Source of the DNA: Candidatus Mediterraneibacter surreyensis
GTDB lineage: Bacteria; Bacillota; Clostridia; Lachnospirales; Lachnospiraceae
Length of the DNA stretch: 36,286 bases
Reading direction: 5' to 3'
Assembly (NCBI GenBank): GCA_019118885.1
Contig: DWYB01000069.1
Span: 1 to 36,286 of the forward strand
Shown: in pieces, positions 8,166 through 15,904 of the stretch
How the letters are laid out: the number at the start of each line of letters is the position of its first letter
How positions within the stretch are numbered: position 1 is the stretch's first letter
The notes under the pieces: generated by a model
Database searches by the model: none
Told to the model about the DNA's origin: nothing
Seen by the model: only the letters and a program-made list of their open reading frames with translations
Made by a program: the position numbers and the translations under genes

Positions 8166-8336
8166 AACTAGAACAAAGGAGGAGGAACAAAAAGGAACGC
8201 CAAGGAGTTCCGGTAAGGTTCCGAATCCGGTTCCCTGAAACCAACATCCGAGATTATATCGAGGGTGCTGATAAGGCTGCGTAAGCAGTCAATAGATTAT
8301 TTCAGAGATTCATATAAATGAAAGGAGAAATGACTT
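8166..8336 (+). other. Structured 5' leader of hsp20 copy 3
   Basis: The sequence has diverged from leaders 1 and 2 but keeps their plan. There is a GGAAC...GTTCC hairpin and a stem CATCCGA (8245-8251) against TCGAGGGTG (8259-8267), followed by GTGCTGAT. Stem bases have changed on both sides, which favours a conserved RNA structure over simple sequence drift. Confidence 0.5.
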
Positions 8337-8789
8337 ATGTTGATGCCTAGTATTTTTGGAGAGAATTTATTTGATGATGATTGGATGGATTTCCCGTTTG
8401 ACAGAGATTTCTGGGGAAGAAAGAATCCGTTATACGGCAAGAATGCCAATAAGATAATGAAGACAGATATCCGTGAGCATGACGGAGGATATGAACTTGA
8501 TGTAGATCTTCCGGGATTCAAGAAAGATGAGATCAATGTGGAACTTGAGAATGGTTACCTGACAATATCCGCAGCAAAAGGTCTTGATAAAGACGAGCAG
8601 GATAAGAAAGGCAAATACATCCGCAGGGAGCGTTATGCAGGAGCAATGCAGAGAAGCTTCTATGTAGGAGATGAAGTTACTCAGGAAGATATCAAAGCAA
8701 GATTCGAGGATGGAATCTTAAGACTGAGCATTCCGAAGAAGGATGCACAGGCTGTAGAGACGAAGAAGACCATCGCCATCGAAGGATAA
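8337..8789 (+). CDS. hsp20: Hsp20/alpha-crystallin small heat-shock protein, copy 3
   Basis: This 150-aa holdase chaperone is the most diverged of the three copies, with changes such as NANKIMK, INVELENGYL and VTQEDIKARF. The alpha-crystallin domain (about 40-135) and the C-terminal KTIAIEG tail are complete. The AAAGGAG site precedes the ATG. It has its own CIRCE promoter and terminator. Its leader is also more diverged, so this copy separated from the others before the copy 1/copy 2 duplication. It is the last recognisable housekeeping-type gene before the accessory island. Confidence 0.96.
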   Translation: MLMPSIFGENLFDDDWMDFPFDRDFWGRKNPLYGKNANKIMKTDIREHDGGYELDVDLPGFKKDEINVELENGYLTISAAKGLDKDEQDKKGKYIRRERYAGAMQRSFYVGDEVTQEDIKARFEDGILRLSIPKKDAQAVETKKTIAIEG

Positions 8790-8810
8790 TAATTTTATAA
8801 GTTAAGTCAG

Positions 8811-8848
8811 AGAAGGGCTCGGTGCCGGTAAGGCGCCGGGCTCTTTTT
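8811..8848 (+). terminator. Rho-independent terminator after hsp20 copy 3
   Basis: A long stem around GGGCTCGGTGCC and GGCGCCGGGCTC, with some G-T pairs, ends in CTCTTTTT. It forms the left edge of the accessory island. Confidence 0.9.
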
Positions 8849-9050
8849 GTGAAGGCGACGAGCCAAAGTCCGGGATTGCCCTAGACCTTGGCGACCGCTT
8901 ACAATCACCGGAAGTTTACAGGGGCGCAGTTGCCGACGAACTATACTCGTATAATTTACGACAGAATATGGAGATGGGATATTATAGAGTTATCCATTGA
9001 ACAGTTGTGGATCGCGTAACAGGAAAAATGTTCAAAGAAAGGAAAACTCT
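8849..9050 (+). other. Intergenic region at the left island edge
   Basis: These 202 bases hold no gene that I can support. TATACT and TATAAT stretches near 8942-8954 may provide a promoter for the ClpX-like gene, but no convincing -35 box is seen. No att-like repeat or tRNA end was found. Confidence 0.3.
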
Positions 9051-10475
9051 ATGAGAAAATCAATGTGTTTAAAGTGGATTAAAAAATACTTAAAAGAAGT
9101 TTCCGAGCAGAAAGGCGATGAAAAACATCAGAATCCCTGTGTCAAGTTCCGAGAATATGCCAAACAAGGAACATATAACCGTCTTTCGGACGATGACTAC
9201 AATGAACTTCTGGCGGAGGCTGAAGAACTCTCTGATCCATGGAACAGGCAGTATTCGAAAACTTCCGCTCAGCTTTTCGCAAATTTTATATCCGAACTGA
9301 AAATAGATGAAATGAATATGCAGGCGCTGGCAGAGCTTCTGTCGGACTGTTATGAGGCTGCTCACGGAGAGTTTACAGCGGAGGATAAGGTGCCGTGGAA
9401 AGATCCGCAAGGGAAAAAAATACCGGATATATACGACTTTTCCGGGAAAGAACAAAATGACGGACGAAATGAGGAGGTCTTTATGAAAGACGTCCGTATG
9501 AAAGCTGACGGACAGACGATGAAGTTCGATCCGAATTTCGCTACAAGCCCGAAAGCGATCAAGGAATATATCTCCCGGAGGATCTACGGGCAGGAAGAAG
9601 CAGTAAAAGCTGCGTCGATCCTTCTGTACAATCACATCCTGGGAAGAAAAAGAAATCTCCTTTTTATAGGACCTACCGGTTGCGGAAAAACAGAAATATG
9701 GAGAACTCTGCAGGATATCTATCCCTGCATCAGGATCATCGACGCCACGGCCATTACGATGCAGGGATGGAGCGGAAGTTTCAAGATCCAGGATATTTTT
9801 TACGGTATGAGTACTGACGAAATAGAGAGATCCATTATCGTTTTTGATGAATTTGATAAATTCTGTGAACCGAAATTCGGATCCGGAGGAACAAACTATG
9901 CTATGGCCGGTCAGAACGAACTTTTGAAGATGATCGAAGGGGCCCGAATGTGTTTCCCTCGGGAGAAAGAAAAGTCCGCTCTTGAATTTGACAGTTCCGG
10001 TATCAGTTTTGTATTCTGCGGGAGTTTTGAAAGACTTGTCAAAGAAAAAAGCGCATATGAAGAGAATGAGACGATCGGATTCGGAAGAGATTGCAAGAAA
10101 ACTGACAGCAGCCTTCAGTATGAGAAGACGATCACTCCGAAAGATCTGGTAACCTATGCCGGGATCCGTCAGGAGATCGCCGGACGTATCCAGCAGATCG
10201 TACAGCTGCATCCTATGACGGAGAAAGATTTTCTATGTATCCTGCAGGACGAACATCTCTCGCCGCTCCACACCCTGGAGAGACAGTATGGAGTTAAGAT
10301 CCATCTGAATGAGGAAACGGAAAAAAGGCTGGCCGAAGATGCTGCAGAGACAGGGTTCGGAGTAAGATATCTTCACAGCCGGCTCCAGGAATATCTGGAT
10401 GAACAGATATATGGAGACTGTAACAGAAGAGAATATTGGCTTGATGACCATGTTCCTTTCAAAGAAAGTATGTGA
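9051..10475 (+). CDS. ClpX-type AAA+ unfoldase with ClpP-docking loop
   Basis: The 474-aa protein is a divergent ClpX-family ATPase. After a unique N-terminal region (1 to about 160) that lacks the ClpX zinc-finger CxxC pairs, the AAA+ module shows Walker A GPTGCGKT (207-214), a pore-loop position GWSG (239-242, GYVG in ClpX) and Walker B IIVFDEFDK (262-270). It also shows TIGFG (341-345), matching the IGF loop that docks ClpX on ClpP, an arginine finger in IAGRI (R379), and sensor-2 GVRYL (R439). These are the parts needed to unfold proteins and feed a peptidase. A ClpP homologue lies at the other end of the island (24126-24761). The start at 9051 follows GAAAGG; an in-frame ATG at 8997 lacks a ribosome site. 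The odd N-terminus probably selects substrates or binds neighbours. Confidence 0.85.
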   Translation: MRKSMCLKWIKKYLKEVSEQKGDEKHQNPCVKFREYAKQGTYNRLSDDDYNELLAEAEELSDPWNRQYSKTSAQLFANFISELKIDEMNMQALAELLSDCYEAAHGEFTAEDKVPWKDPQGKKIPDIYDFSGKEQNDGRNEEVFMKDVRMKADGQTMKFDPNFATSPKAIKEYISRRIYGQEEAVKAASILLYNHILGRKRNLLFIGPTGCGKTEIWRTLQDIYPCIRIIDATAITMQGWSGSFKIQDIFYGMSTDEIERSIIVFDEFDKFCEPKFGSGGTNYAMAGQNELLKMIEGARMCFPREKEKSALEFDSSGISFVFCGSFERLVKEKSAYEENETIGFGRDCKKTDSSLQYEKTITPKDLVTYAGIRQEIAGRIQQIVQLHPMTEKDFLCILQDEHLSPLHTLERQYGVKIHLNEETEKRLAEDAAETGFGVRYLHSRLQEYLDEQIYGDCNRREYWLDDHVPFKESM

Positions 10476-10481
10476 TATACT
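10473..10481 (+). promoter_or_regulatory. Possible extended -10 promoter overlapping the ClpX-like stop codon
   Basis: TGATATACT matches an extended -10 box, and its TGA is also the stop codon of the upstream gene. It sits in the palindrome AAGTAT-GTGAT-ATACTT (10466-10482). The same ATGTGATATACTT string occurs before the gene at 16703. No good -35 box is visible. Confidence 0.35.
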
Positions 10482-10503
10482 TGAGCTTAGGAAAGGAAAC
10501 GAT

Positions 10504-11574
10504 ATGAAAAAGGAAGAACAGAGAAAAACAGGTCAGAAAGAAACGGATAATATTGCGCTGTTAAAGTTTCGGGAGAAGCTTTTCCTGGAGGAGATGGAGC
10601 AGTACAGAGCAGGACTTACGGGAGAATATGAGAGTATTCTCCCATATGTAAGAGACGGTGACGGCCGTTACAGCGAAAAGAAAACCTGTGAGTTAATTGA
10701 TGAACTGACAGACTATGCCCGGCTTTACCGGAAATACGAGTCAGAAGAGTATCTGCAGAAGTTAGAGGAATCCGGAAGGTCTGACGAAGAGATAGAAGAA
10801 CTGATGATGTTATTCCCTGAATTTGGACCGGATCAGGAGGCTTTTTTCCGGGCTTTTCTTTATTGTGCGCTTCGGATATCCGAGATGGATATGCTCTGCG
10901 ACCCTGAAGGAAAAGATATTTCCAGGGCAACGCAGACATTTCACGATCTTCTGTGGTTTTCCGGGGAGCATTATAAGAGTCCGGAGGAACTGTATGTCGG
11001 CGAGGCGGTATCGGAGGCTCTCAGGAATGATTATGCTGATATGAAAGGAATATACAGGCCGGCTTCCTGGCTGGTCCATATGCTCACCGGAAAGGCTCTG
11101 TCAAACCTTTATCCGGAAGAACTTCAAAAGGAATATTTTCACTATATCCCCAGGGGGCTCCGGAGAGTTATAGAAGAGCTGGGGTGCACCCCGTCGGAAT
11201 TTTTCCGCGCAAACTGGAAGGAGGGATTTCTTTCCGATGAGAAATTAATGAAAGAAATAGCAGAACAGGTAAAAAACCAGTTTGAGGAGCCTGAAAAGTT
11301 CGTGGAGTGCTATCTTTATTTTCGATCCAAAAGATACGATCCGCGCTATGATAGCGCTGACCCGGAATTAGTAGCAGAAGTTGTCGACATGATGAATATA
11401 GTGTACAGCCTGGACGATTATGTAAAAGCGGCGGTTCAGTTATTTACAGAAAAGAGGGGGCTTTCTCATCTGCAGGATGATGACACATATTTTACAGCGA
11501 TGACTCTGCTCCGGAGAGCGGAAAAGCAGCTGAAAAAAGCGGCGATGGAAGATAGGAGAAGATTTTGTGAATGA
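10504..11574 (+). CDS. Unrecognised 356-aa soluble protein in the island
   Basis: I do not recognise this family. The protein is acidic and predicted to be mostly helical. It has no signal peptide, membrane span, Walker motif or obvious nuclease motif. The N-terminal ~20 residues are charged (KKEEQRKTGQKE). A patch near residues 130-180 contains DLLWFSGEHYKSPEEL, and the C-terminus is basic (RRAEKQLKKAAMEDRRR). The start at 10504 is set by AGGAAAGG; the frame is open upstream, but that part overlaps the ClpX-like gene. It ends eight bases inside the next gene, so the two are translationally coupled. Its place just after a ClpX-type unfoldase suggests an adaptor or substrate, but this is inference only. 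Confidence 0.75.
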   Translation: MKKEEQRKTGQKETDNIALLKFREKLFLEEMEQYRAGLTGEYESILPYVRDGDGRYSEKKTCELIDELTDYARLYRKYESEEYLQKLEESGRSDEEIEELMMLFPEFGPDQEAFFRAFLYCALRISEMDMLCDPEGKDISRATQTFHDLLWFSGEHYKSPEELYVGEAVSEALRNDYADMKGIYRPASWLVHMLTGKALSNLYPEELQKEYFHYIPRGLRRVIEELGCTPSEFFRANWKEGFLSDEKLMKEIAEQVKNQFEEPEKFVECYLYFRSKRYDPRYDSADPELVAEVVDMMNIVYSLDDYVKAAVQLFTEKRGLSHLQDDDTYFTAMTLLRRAEKQLKKAAMEDRRRFCE

Positions 11575-12898
11575 TAGTTACAGCCATTTTCATGACGGAC
11601 TTTTTGAAGATTTGCGGCGTGGAGTGATGTTTTATGAAGGCCGTTCAGTATTGTGCTGTTATTTTCGGGAAGAGAAGAGAAATCACAGGAAGGTAAGAGA
11701 ACGAAAAAGCATTTATGAGAAGACGGCGGTTTACGGACCGCCTGCAGTTCCTGTGGAAGAAACATGGGAAAAGGAAACATGGGGAAATGGAGAGAAGCCA
11801 GTGCGTCGATCTTCCGGACGACAGCCGGCGGTAGAGATCCTTTGCCGGTATTATGATTTTCTTGCAGATTATGAAATCTGCCGCAGACGGAGGGATCCGG
11901 CAGGCGCAGCCGAAAGCGCCGAGGCTTTTCTGGGGGAAATGCGTCGGCTGGCCGATGCGGCAAAAGTAGGAAAAAGAAGAAAAAAACCTGTTTTCGAGGA
12001 GCTGGAAAGAATGCAGGAAACATACCGGCATGAGCGGACAGAGCGTCTGGTGGAACGGATAATGGATCTCCATCTCTATGCGGAAGCTGCTCAGTTTCTG
12101 TATAATGGAGGTTACCCTTTGCCCAGGGAAACAGAAGGGGAGTATGATCTGGATTGGGAGAAGCAGGAGAAGACTCGCCTGATAAAACTTGAAAGATCCA
12201 GGATAAAGACTCTTCCGATGGGGCTTTTGGACATGTATTTTTCCAGAAAGGACCTGTCCTTTCAGAAGTTATCGGCAATTAACCGGACAGCGCCTCACCA
12301 GGTATCCCGCAACATGGACATGAAAGAAGAGATAGAAGAAGTTTATCGGTTTGTCTGTGAAAAAGAGATGGATACAGCCGTTGTTCCGCTGCTGATCGAC
12401 AATGATTCGGGCAGCGGGCTGTATATCATCGGCAGAGCCTATCTGAAGAGCTGGAACGGAGATGTCCGAATGCGCAGGAGAGTAAATGACATACTGGGAG
12501 ACCAGACCTGCTGTTATGCCATCGTGAAATTTCTGAATCTGGAGGCGCGGCTTGATGACACTTATCTGTGGACGCCTTATTCTGTTGTGGATATGGTTTA
12601 TGAAAGCTGCGATACAAATCCGGAGAATATTCTTTTTTCCGATCTTGAGAAAGCGCTGAATATATATGAAGGACAGCTTGGAGTGAGGTCGGGGAATATT
12701 CTTTACGAAAATTTTCATCTGGTCAACCAGCTTGACGAAGAAGAAAGCCTGGAACTGATTCCGCCCGGTTACAGAAAGTATTTCGATGTACCGCGGCAAG
12801 AGGAGGATATGAGGGAAGATATAAAATCATTGAAGGAAGAGTATAAAGTCAGACTAAAAAATGAGCGTTTTTGTAAAAAAAATATTGATCTGAGTTGA
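11567..12898 (+). CDS. Unrecognised 443-aa protein, GTG start
   Basis: I do not recognise this family. Translation probably starts at GTG 11567, which has AGGAG at 11554-11558 and overlaps the preceding stop by eight bases. The first ~110 residues are rich in arginine and glutamate. Residues from about 230 look like a folded domain with helices and segments such as NDSGSGLYIIGRAYLKSWNG and LGDQTCCYAIVKFLNLEARL. No membrane span or nucleotide-binding motif is seen. The last ~14 codons (from about 12855) run into an intergenic repeat that recurs after recQ, so the C-terminus may have been extended by that repeat. It forms an operon with the two genes before it and ends at a terminator. Confidence 0.75.
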   Translation: MNDSYSHFHDGLFEDLRRGVMFYEGRSVLCCYFREEKRNHRKVRERKSIYEKTAVYGPPAVPVEETWEKETWGNGEKPVRRSSGRQPAVEILCRYYDFLADYEICRRRRDPAGAAESAEAFLGEMRRLADAAKVGKRRKKPVFEELERMQETYRHERTERLVERIMDLHLYAEAAQFLYNGGYPLPRETEGEYDLDWEKQEKTRLIKLERSRIKTLPMGLLDMYFSRKDLSFQKLSAINRTAPHQVSRNMDMKEEIEEVYRFVCEKEMDTAVVPLLIDNDSGSGLYIIGRAYLKSWNGDVRMRRRVNDILGDQTCCYAIVKFLNLEARLDDTYLWTPYSVVDMVYESCDTNPENILFSDLEKALNIYEGQLGVRSGNILYENFHLVNQLDEEESLELIPPGYRKYFDVPRQEEDMREDIKSLKEEYKVRLKNERFCKKNIDLS

Positions 12899-13050
12899 AT
12901 TACGGGAAAAAATGAAAGTACTATAAATTTTTTACTCCCTGTCCTTTTGATGAAGAAGGACGGGGAGTTTTTTTGTAAAAAAACAAAAATTTACTACTAC
13001 ACAACGAAAAACACAACGACAAAAGAGAGCTGCGCTCTCCGGGTGAAAAA
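12855..13050 (+). repeat. Intergenic module copy A (related to 22611-22800)
   Basis: Shared elements in order are AAAATGAGCGTTTTTG, TTACGG-N16-TATAAA (12900-12927), a terminator hairpin (12934-12975), and a small hairpin GAGAGC-TGC-GCTCTC (13025-13039) followed by CCGGGTGAAA. Copy B has the same order with matching base changes on both sides of the stems. It separates the first island operon from the VirD4-like gene. Confidence 0.75.
12934..12975 (+). terminator. Rho-independent terminator of the first island operon
   Basis: ACTCCCTGTCCTT (12934-12946) pairs with AAGGACGGGGAGT (12956-12968), followed by a T tract. It is part of intergenic module A. Confidence 0.9.
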
Positions 13051-13099
13051 TTGAATACATGTAAATTTAAGTAGTTAAAAGAAAGGATGTACGAAAATT

Positions 13100-14452
13100 A
13101 TGAATAATTTAACTGATTCTACTAAATCCACAAAAATCAAACTGAGCGTCTTGAGCGGGAGTCGAGATGTAACTCCGGAAATATCACAGAAGGCCGGACG
13201 GCGCCTGGCTGTCGGTCGGTATGTGAGCGATAACGATCTAACCTCGGGAATGAATAATAACGACCTCATTATCGGCTGTTCCGGCAGTGGAAAGACAGGA
13301 GGCTATGTTATTCCGAATATACGGAGATGCCATGGCAGTATGGTCGTTACAGATACAAAAGGCCAGCTTTATCACAGGTTGAGTAAAGAGCTTTCAGATG
13401 CCGGATATAAAGTATACCTGCTCGATTTTATCAGACCGGAGCGTTCCATGGGCTATAATCCGCTGGATTACATCCAGAAGAAGACGGACAAATCTCAGAC
13501 CGGACAGGATGGGCAGAACGGCAGCGCGTACTGTACAAGAGATATTGTATCACTGGCGCATATCCTGTGCCCGATCCGGCAGGATGACAGAGATCCGTTC
13601 TGGCAGCAGGCGGCTCAGACTGTGATTACATTCCTTCTTGCTTTTACACTGGAAGCGCTGGTTCCGGAAGAACATGATATGATCTCGGTTTTAAATCTGT
13701 TCCGCCAGCTGTGCGTTCCTTCTGGAAGGGCAGCAATCGAACAGTGGTGTATGGATAATCCGGCATCCTTTGCGGCAAAGAAATACGGAACATTCTGTGG
13801 TATCTATGAAGCGGATCGGACCTGGGCGTGTATACAGCAGTTTGCATCTGAGGCGCTGCAGATCTTTGATTATGAGGAGATTACGCCGATGTTCAATAAC
13901 AAAGACAAATCAAAACTCCTTGACCTGCATATGATCGGCCGTGAGAAGACAGCGGTATTTCTGAATATCAGCGATACAAACCGGTATGCAGATCAGCTGG
14001 TAAATCTGTTCTATGTCCAGGCAATGCAGGTGCTCTGTGAAGATGCAGACAATATACGCCCCACGGGCCGTCTCCGGATACCGGTGCGTTTTATCCTGGA
14101 TGATTTCGCTGCGAATGCATATATAGAAAACTTTGACAAGCTGATTTCTGTAATACGCTCGCGTAATGTCTCTGTCAGTGTGATTCTGCAGAATATGACA
14201 CAGCTCTATTCTATGTATTCAGAAGCCGAGGCTTCCACTATACTGAATAACTGTGATCATATCCTCTATCTGGGCGGACAGGATATCCAGACAGCAGAGT
14301 ATATCGGCATCCGTTCCAATAAGACGGCGGAAAATATTCTGCTTATGCCGCGCAATAAGGCGTATCTGCTTGAAAAAGGAAGTCGCGGCGAACTGGTCGA
14401 TAAGATAAAACCCTATGCAGAAGATGCAAGAAAAGAACGAGACAAGCTGTAG
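13100..14452 (+). CDS. Soluble VirD4/TraG-type (TraM-recognition) ATPase
   Basis: The 450-aa protein has the core of type IV secretion coupling proteins: Walker A GCSGSGKT (59-66), the VVTDTKGQLY segment (82-91, VVTDPKGEL in VirD4), Walker B FILDDF (331-336) and the following glutamine segment ILQNMTQL (362-369). VirD4 coupling proteins normally begin with two membrane helices; none is present here, and no relaxase, VirB4 or mating-channel gene is in the window. Walker B reads LDDFA rather than LDEFA. It is therefore more likely a cytoplasmic DNA- or protein-translocating ATPase recruited for another task than part of a working conjugation system. AAAGGA lies 12 bases before the ATG. A hairpin (14439-14462) spans its stop codon. 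Confidence 0.85.
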   Translation: MNNLTDSTKSTKIKLSVLSGSRDVTPEISQKAGRRLAVGRYVSDNDLTSGMNNNDLIIGCSGSGKTGGYVIPNIRRCHGSMVVTDTKGQLYHRLSKELSDAGYKVYLLDFIRPERSMGYNPLDYIQKKTDKSQTGQDGQNGSAYCTRDIVSLAHILCPIRQDDRDPFWQQAAQTVITFLLAFTLEALVPEEHDMISVLNLFRQLCVPSGRAAIEQWCMDNPASFAAKKYGTFCGIYEADRTWACIQQFASEALQIFDYEEITPMFNNKDKSKLLDLHMIGREKTAVFLNISDTNRYADQLVNLFYVQAMQVLCEDADNIRPTGRLRIPVRFILDDFAANAYIENFDKLISVIRSRNVSVSVILQNMTQLYSMYSEAEASTILNNCDHILYLGGQDIQTAEYIGIRSNKTAENILLMPRNKAYLLEKGSRGELVDKIKPYAEDARKERDKL

Positions 14453-14516
14453 GGCTTGTCTCGGGAAAAAACATAACACAGTGTCTTGAAAATTAGTGAT
14501 AAGGAGAAGAAAAGAT

Positions 14517-14690
14517 ATGTACGAATCGCAATCACACAGAACATACGAAACCGGACAAGGCAGACGGCGATTAGCGGAGATTATGAGCATGACGTCTGAC
14601 ATTAAGGCGGAATATGCTGCCAAAGACGGGAACTACGAAGACGCTGCCAGATATAGAAGGGAGGCTGACTTCTGGAGATATCATTATTAA
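14517..14690 (+). CDS. Unrecognised 57-aa protein
   Basis: A short frame starts 13 bases after AAGGAG and ends just before a clear terminator, which supports a real gene. The product is hydrophilic and mostly helical (RRLAEIMSMTSDIKAEYAAK, then YEDAARYRREADFWRYHY), with an aromatic and basic C-terminus. It follows the VirD4-like gene by 64 bases and may work with it. No family is recognised. Confidence 0.65.
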   Translation: MYESQSHRTYETGQGRRRLAEIMSMTSDIKAEYAAKDGNYEDAARYRREADFWRYHY

Positions 14691-14727
14691 AAATTACTGA
14701 AAAGAACAATAGAATAAAAGTAAGTAA

Positions 14728-14762
14728 GAACCCGGTGCCAACGGCGCCGGGTTCCGATTTTT
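14728..14762 (+). terminator. Rho-independent terminator after the 57-aa gene
   Basis: GAACCCGGTGCC pairs with GGCGCCGGGTTC across a 3-base loop, followed by CGATTTTT. It lies between convergent genes and may also slow transcription of the minus-strand cassette. Confidence 0.85.
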
Positions 14763-14783
14763 ACAGTACAAAACGTCAGTTCT

Positions 14784-15413
14784 TCAGACAAAAATTGCAG
14801 ACACAAATTTGTAATATCGACTGTTATATGGTGTTCCAATACTGACAACTAATATAGCTTTTTCAAATCTGGTTTCATTTTGGATTTTAAGATATTTACG
14901 GTCTGTTACAGACATATTTTTATACTCTGTTTCCTGATACTTGAAGCTGGCTTTTAGTTTAGTTTTTCCCTCCGTGTTCTCCTCTCGAGTAAAGACCAGA
15001 TCGAATACCTCAACCATGATCAAAGAATACCCGACTGAATCCACTCGCGCCTCTGTAATGTATATATAATCATTTCCCAAAATATTTCTTTTTCTTTCTA
15101 ATGGATGGATTTTCAGCACCTCATCAAGAGTCATTCTTCCGCTGATCTTAATCGGTGTATCCAAATCAAGTAAAACATTTTCCGGCTGGATACAATCATC
15201 ACACATTTTCAGTATAGGCGCATCTATGACATCTAAAACTTCTACACTTCGACCATCTTCACAAATTAAAGCACTGTCTGATACAGCGCCATGACTTTCT
15301 TCGTTTTCTGTCACAAGTCTTACCCAGGCGCCATTACTCAGATCAATGCCTGCAACACAGTTATCTCCATATTTAGCCGATTTTGTTAATACTACCATCT
15401 TAATGTATTCCAT
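14784..15413 (-). CDS. Probable dual OB-fold (DuOB) protein of a DUF488 cassette
   Basis: The 209-aa product starts MEYIKMVVLTKSAKYGDNCV and contains GAWVRLVTENEESHGAVSD, then many beta-strand-like segments. This pattern resembles the dual OB-containing domain that I recall being described in prokaryotic conflict systems beside DUF488 genes; OB folds usually bind nucleic acid or nucleotides. The start at 15413 follows AAAGGAG by 11 bases; an in-frame ATG at 15446 would overlap the previous gene. It is the last gene of a three-gene minus-strand cassette whose base composition is far more AT-rich than the rest of the island, which suggests separate acquisition. The family assignment is from memory of sequence features and needs a profile search. 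Confidence 0.6.
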   Translation of the reverse strand: MEYIKMVVLTKSAKYGDNCVAGIDLSNGAWVRLVTENEESHGAVSDSALICEDGRSVEVLDVIDAPILKMCDDCIQPENVLLDLDTPIKISGRMTLDEVLKIHPLERKRNILGNDYIYITEARVDSVGYSLIMVEVFDLVFTREENTEGKTKLKASFKYQETEYKNMSVTDRKYLKIQNETRFEKAILVVSIGTPYNSRYYKFVSAIFV

Positions 15414-15432
15414 AATGTATGAGTCTCCTTTG

Positions 15433-15870
15433 TTATATGTGGACAATTTTATCTCCTGATTCTTTACTTAAAGCTTCCGCCAGCAATCTCCTGTGACAGC
15501 ATTCGGGCGTTGGTTCCGAACATAACAACAGTACATTATCATACTTAAGATATTTAGTTTTAAAAAGGTCTGAAACATTTCGCCTTTTTATTAACTCATT
15601 GTATTCAACCTCGTATTCTTCCCAACTTATTTGATTTTTTTTATACCGGTCCAGTATATCTTTCGTTGGCGCAAATGGAATCTCATGACTATATTCACAA
15701 TTACAAATTTCTTTTAAGAAGAAACTTAGATCCCGTCCTTTTGTAAAACCTGCCAGTTGGGAGTGGTTATTCAATCTGACATCGATCAATATTTCTATAT
15801 GATGTTCCCGGATTAAATTAAAAAAAACTTCTGCGCTCTTTTTTGTAAAACCCATTGTGAAAATCTGCAT
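15433..15870 (-). CDS. DUF488 family protein, short form
   Basis: The 145-aa protein shows the DUF488 pattern. An N-terminal beta strand with FTMGFT leads to a LIDVR motif (residues about 27-31) and then a C-terminal LLLCSEPTPECCHRRLLAEAL segment, where the cysteine plus CHR cluster is the family hallmark. The biochemical activity of DUF488 is not established to my knowledge; association with defence-type loci has suggested recognition or processing of nucleic acid or nucleotides. The start at 15870 is chosen for AAGGAG nine bases upstream; an in-frame ATG at 15891 precedes it. It lies between the other DUF488 gene and the dual-OB gene, in the same direction with short spacers, so the three are almost surely one operon. 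Confidence 0.8.
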   Translation of the reverse strand: MQIFTMGFTKKSAEVFFNLIREHHIEILIDVRLNNHSQLAGFTKGRDLSFFLKEICNCEYSHEIPFAPTKDILDRYKKNQISWEEYEVEYNELIKRRNVSDLFKTKYLKYDNVLLLCSEPTPECCHRRLLAEALSKESGDKIVHI

Positions 15871-15904
15871 ATCTGTTTTCTCCTTATACAATAGTTCTTT
15901 CTGT

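Noticed and set aside
9090-10211. A 373-codon open frame on the minus strand inside the ClpX-like gene
   Set aside because: The plus strand shows clear AAA+ motifs; the antisense product shows no family pattern and no start signal.
13087-13107. A six-residue leader peptide (MYENYE) overlapping the VirD4-like start
   Set aside because: Its ATG lies directly on the Shine-Dalgarno sequence, so it is unlikely to be translated.
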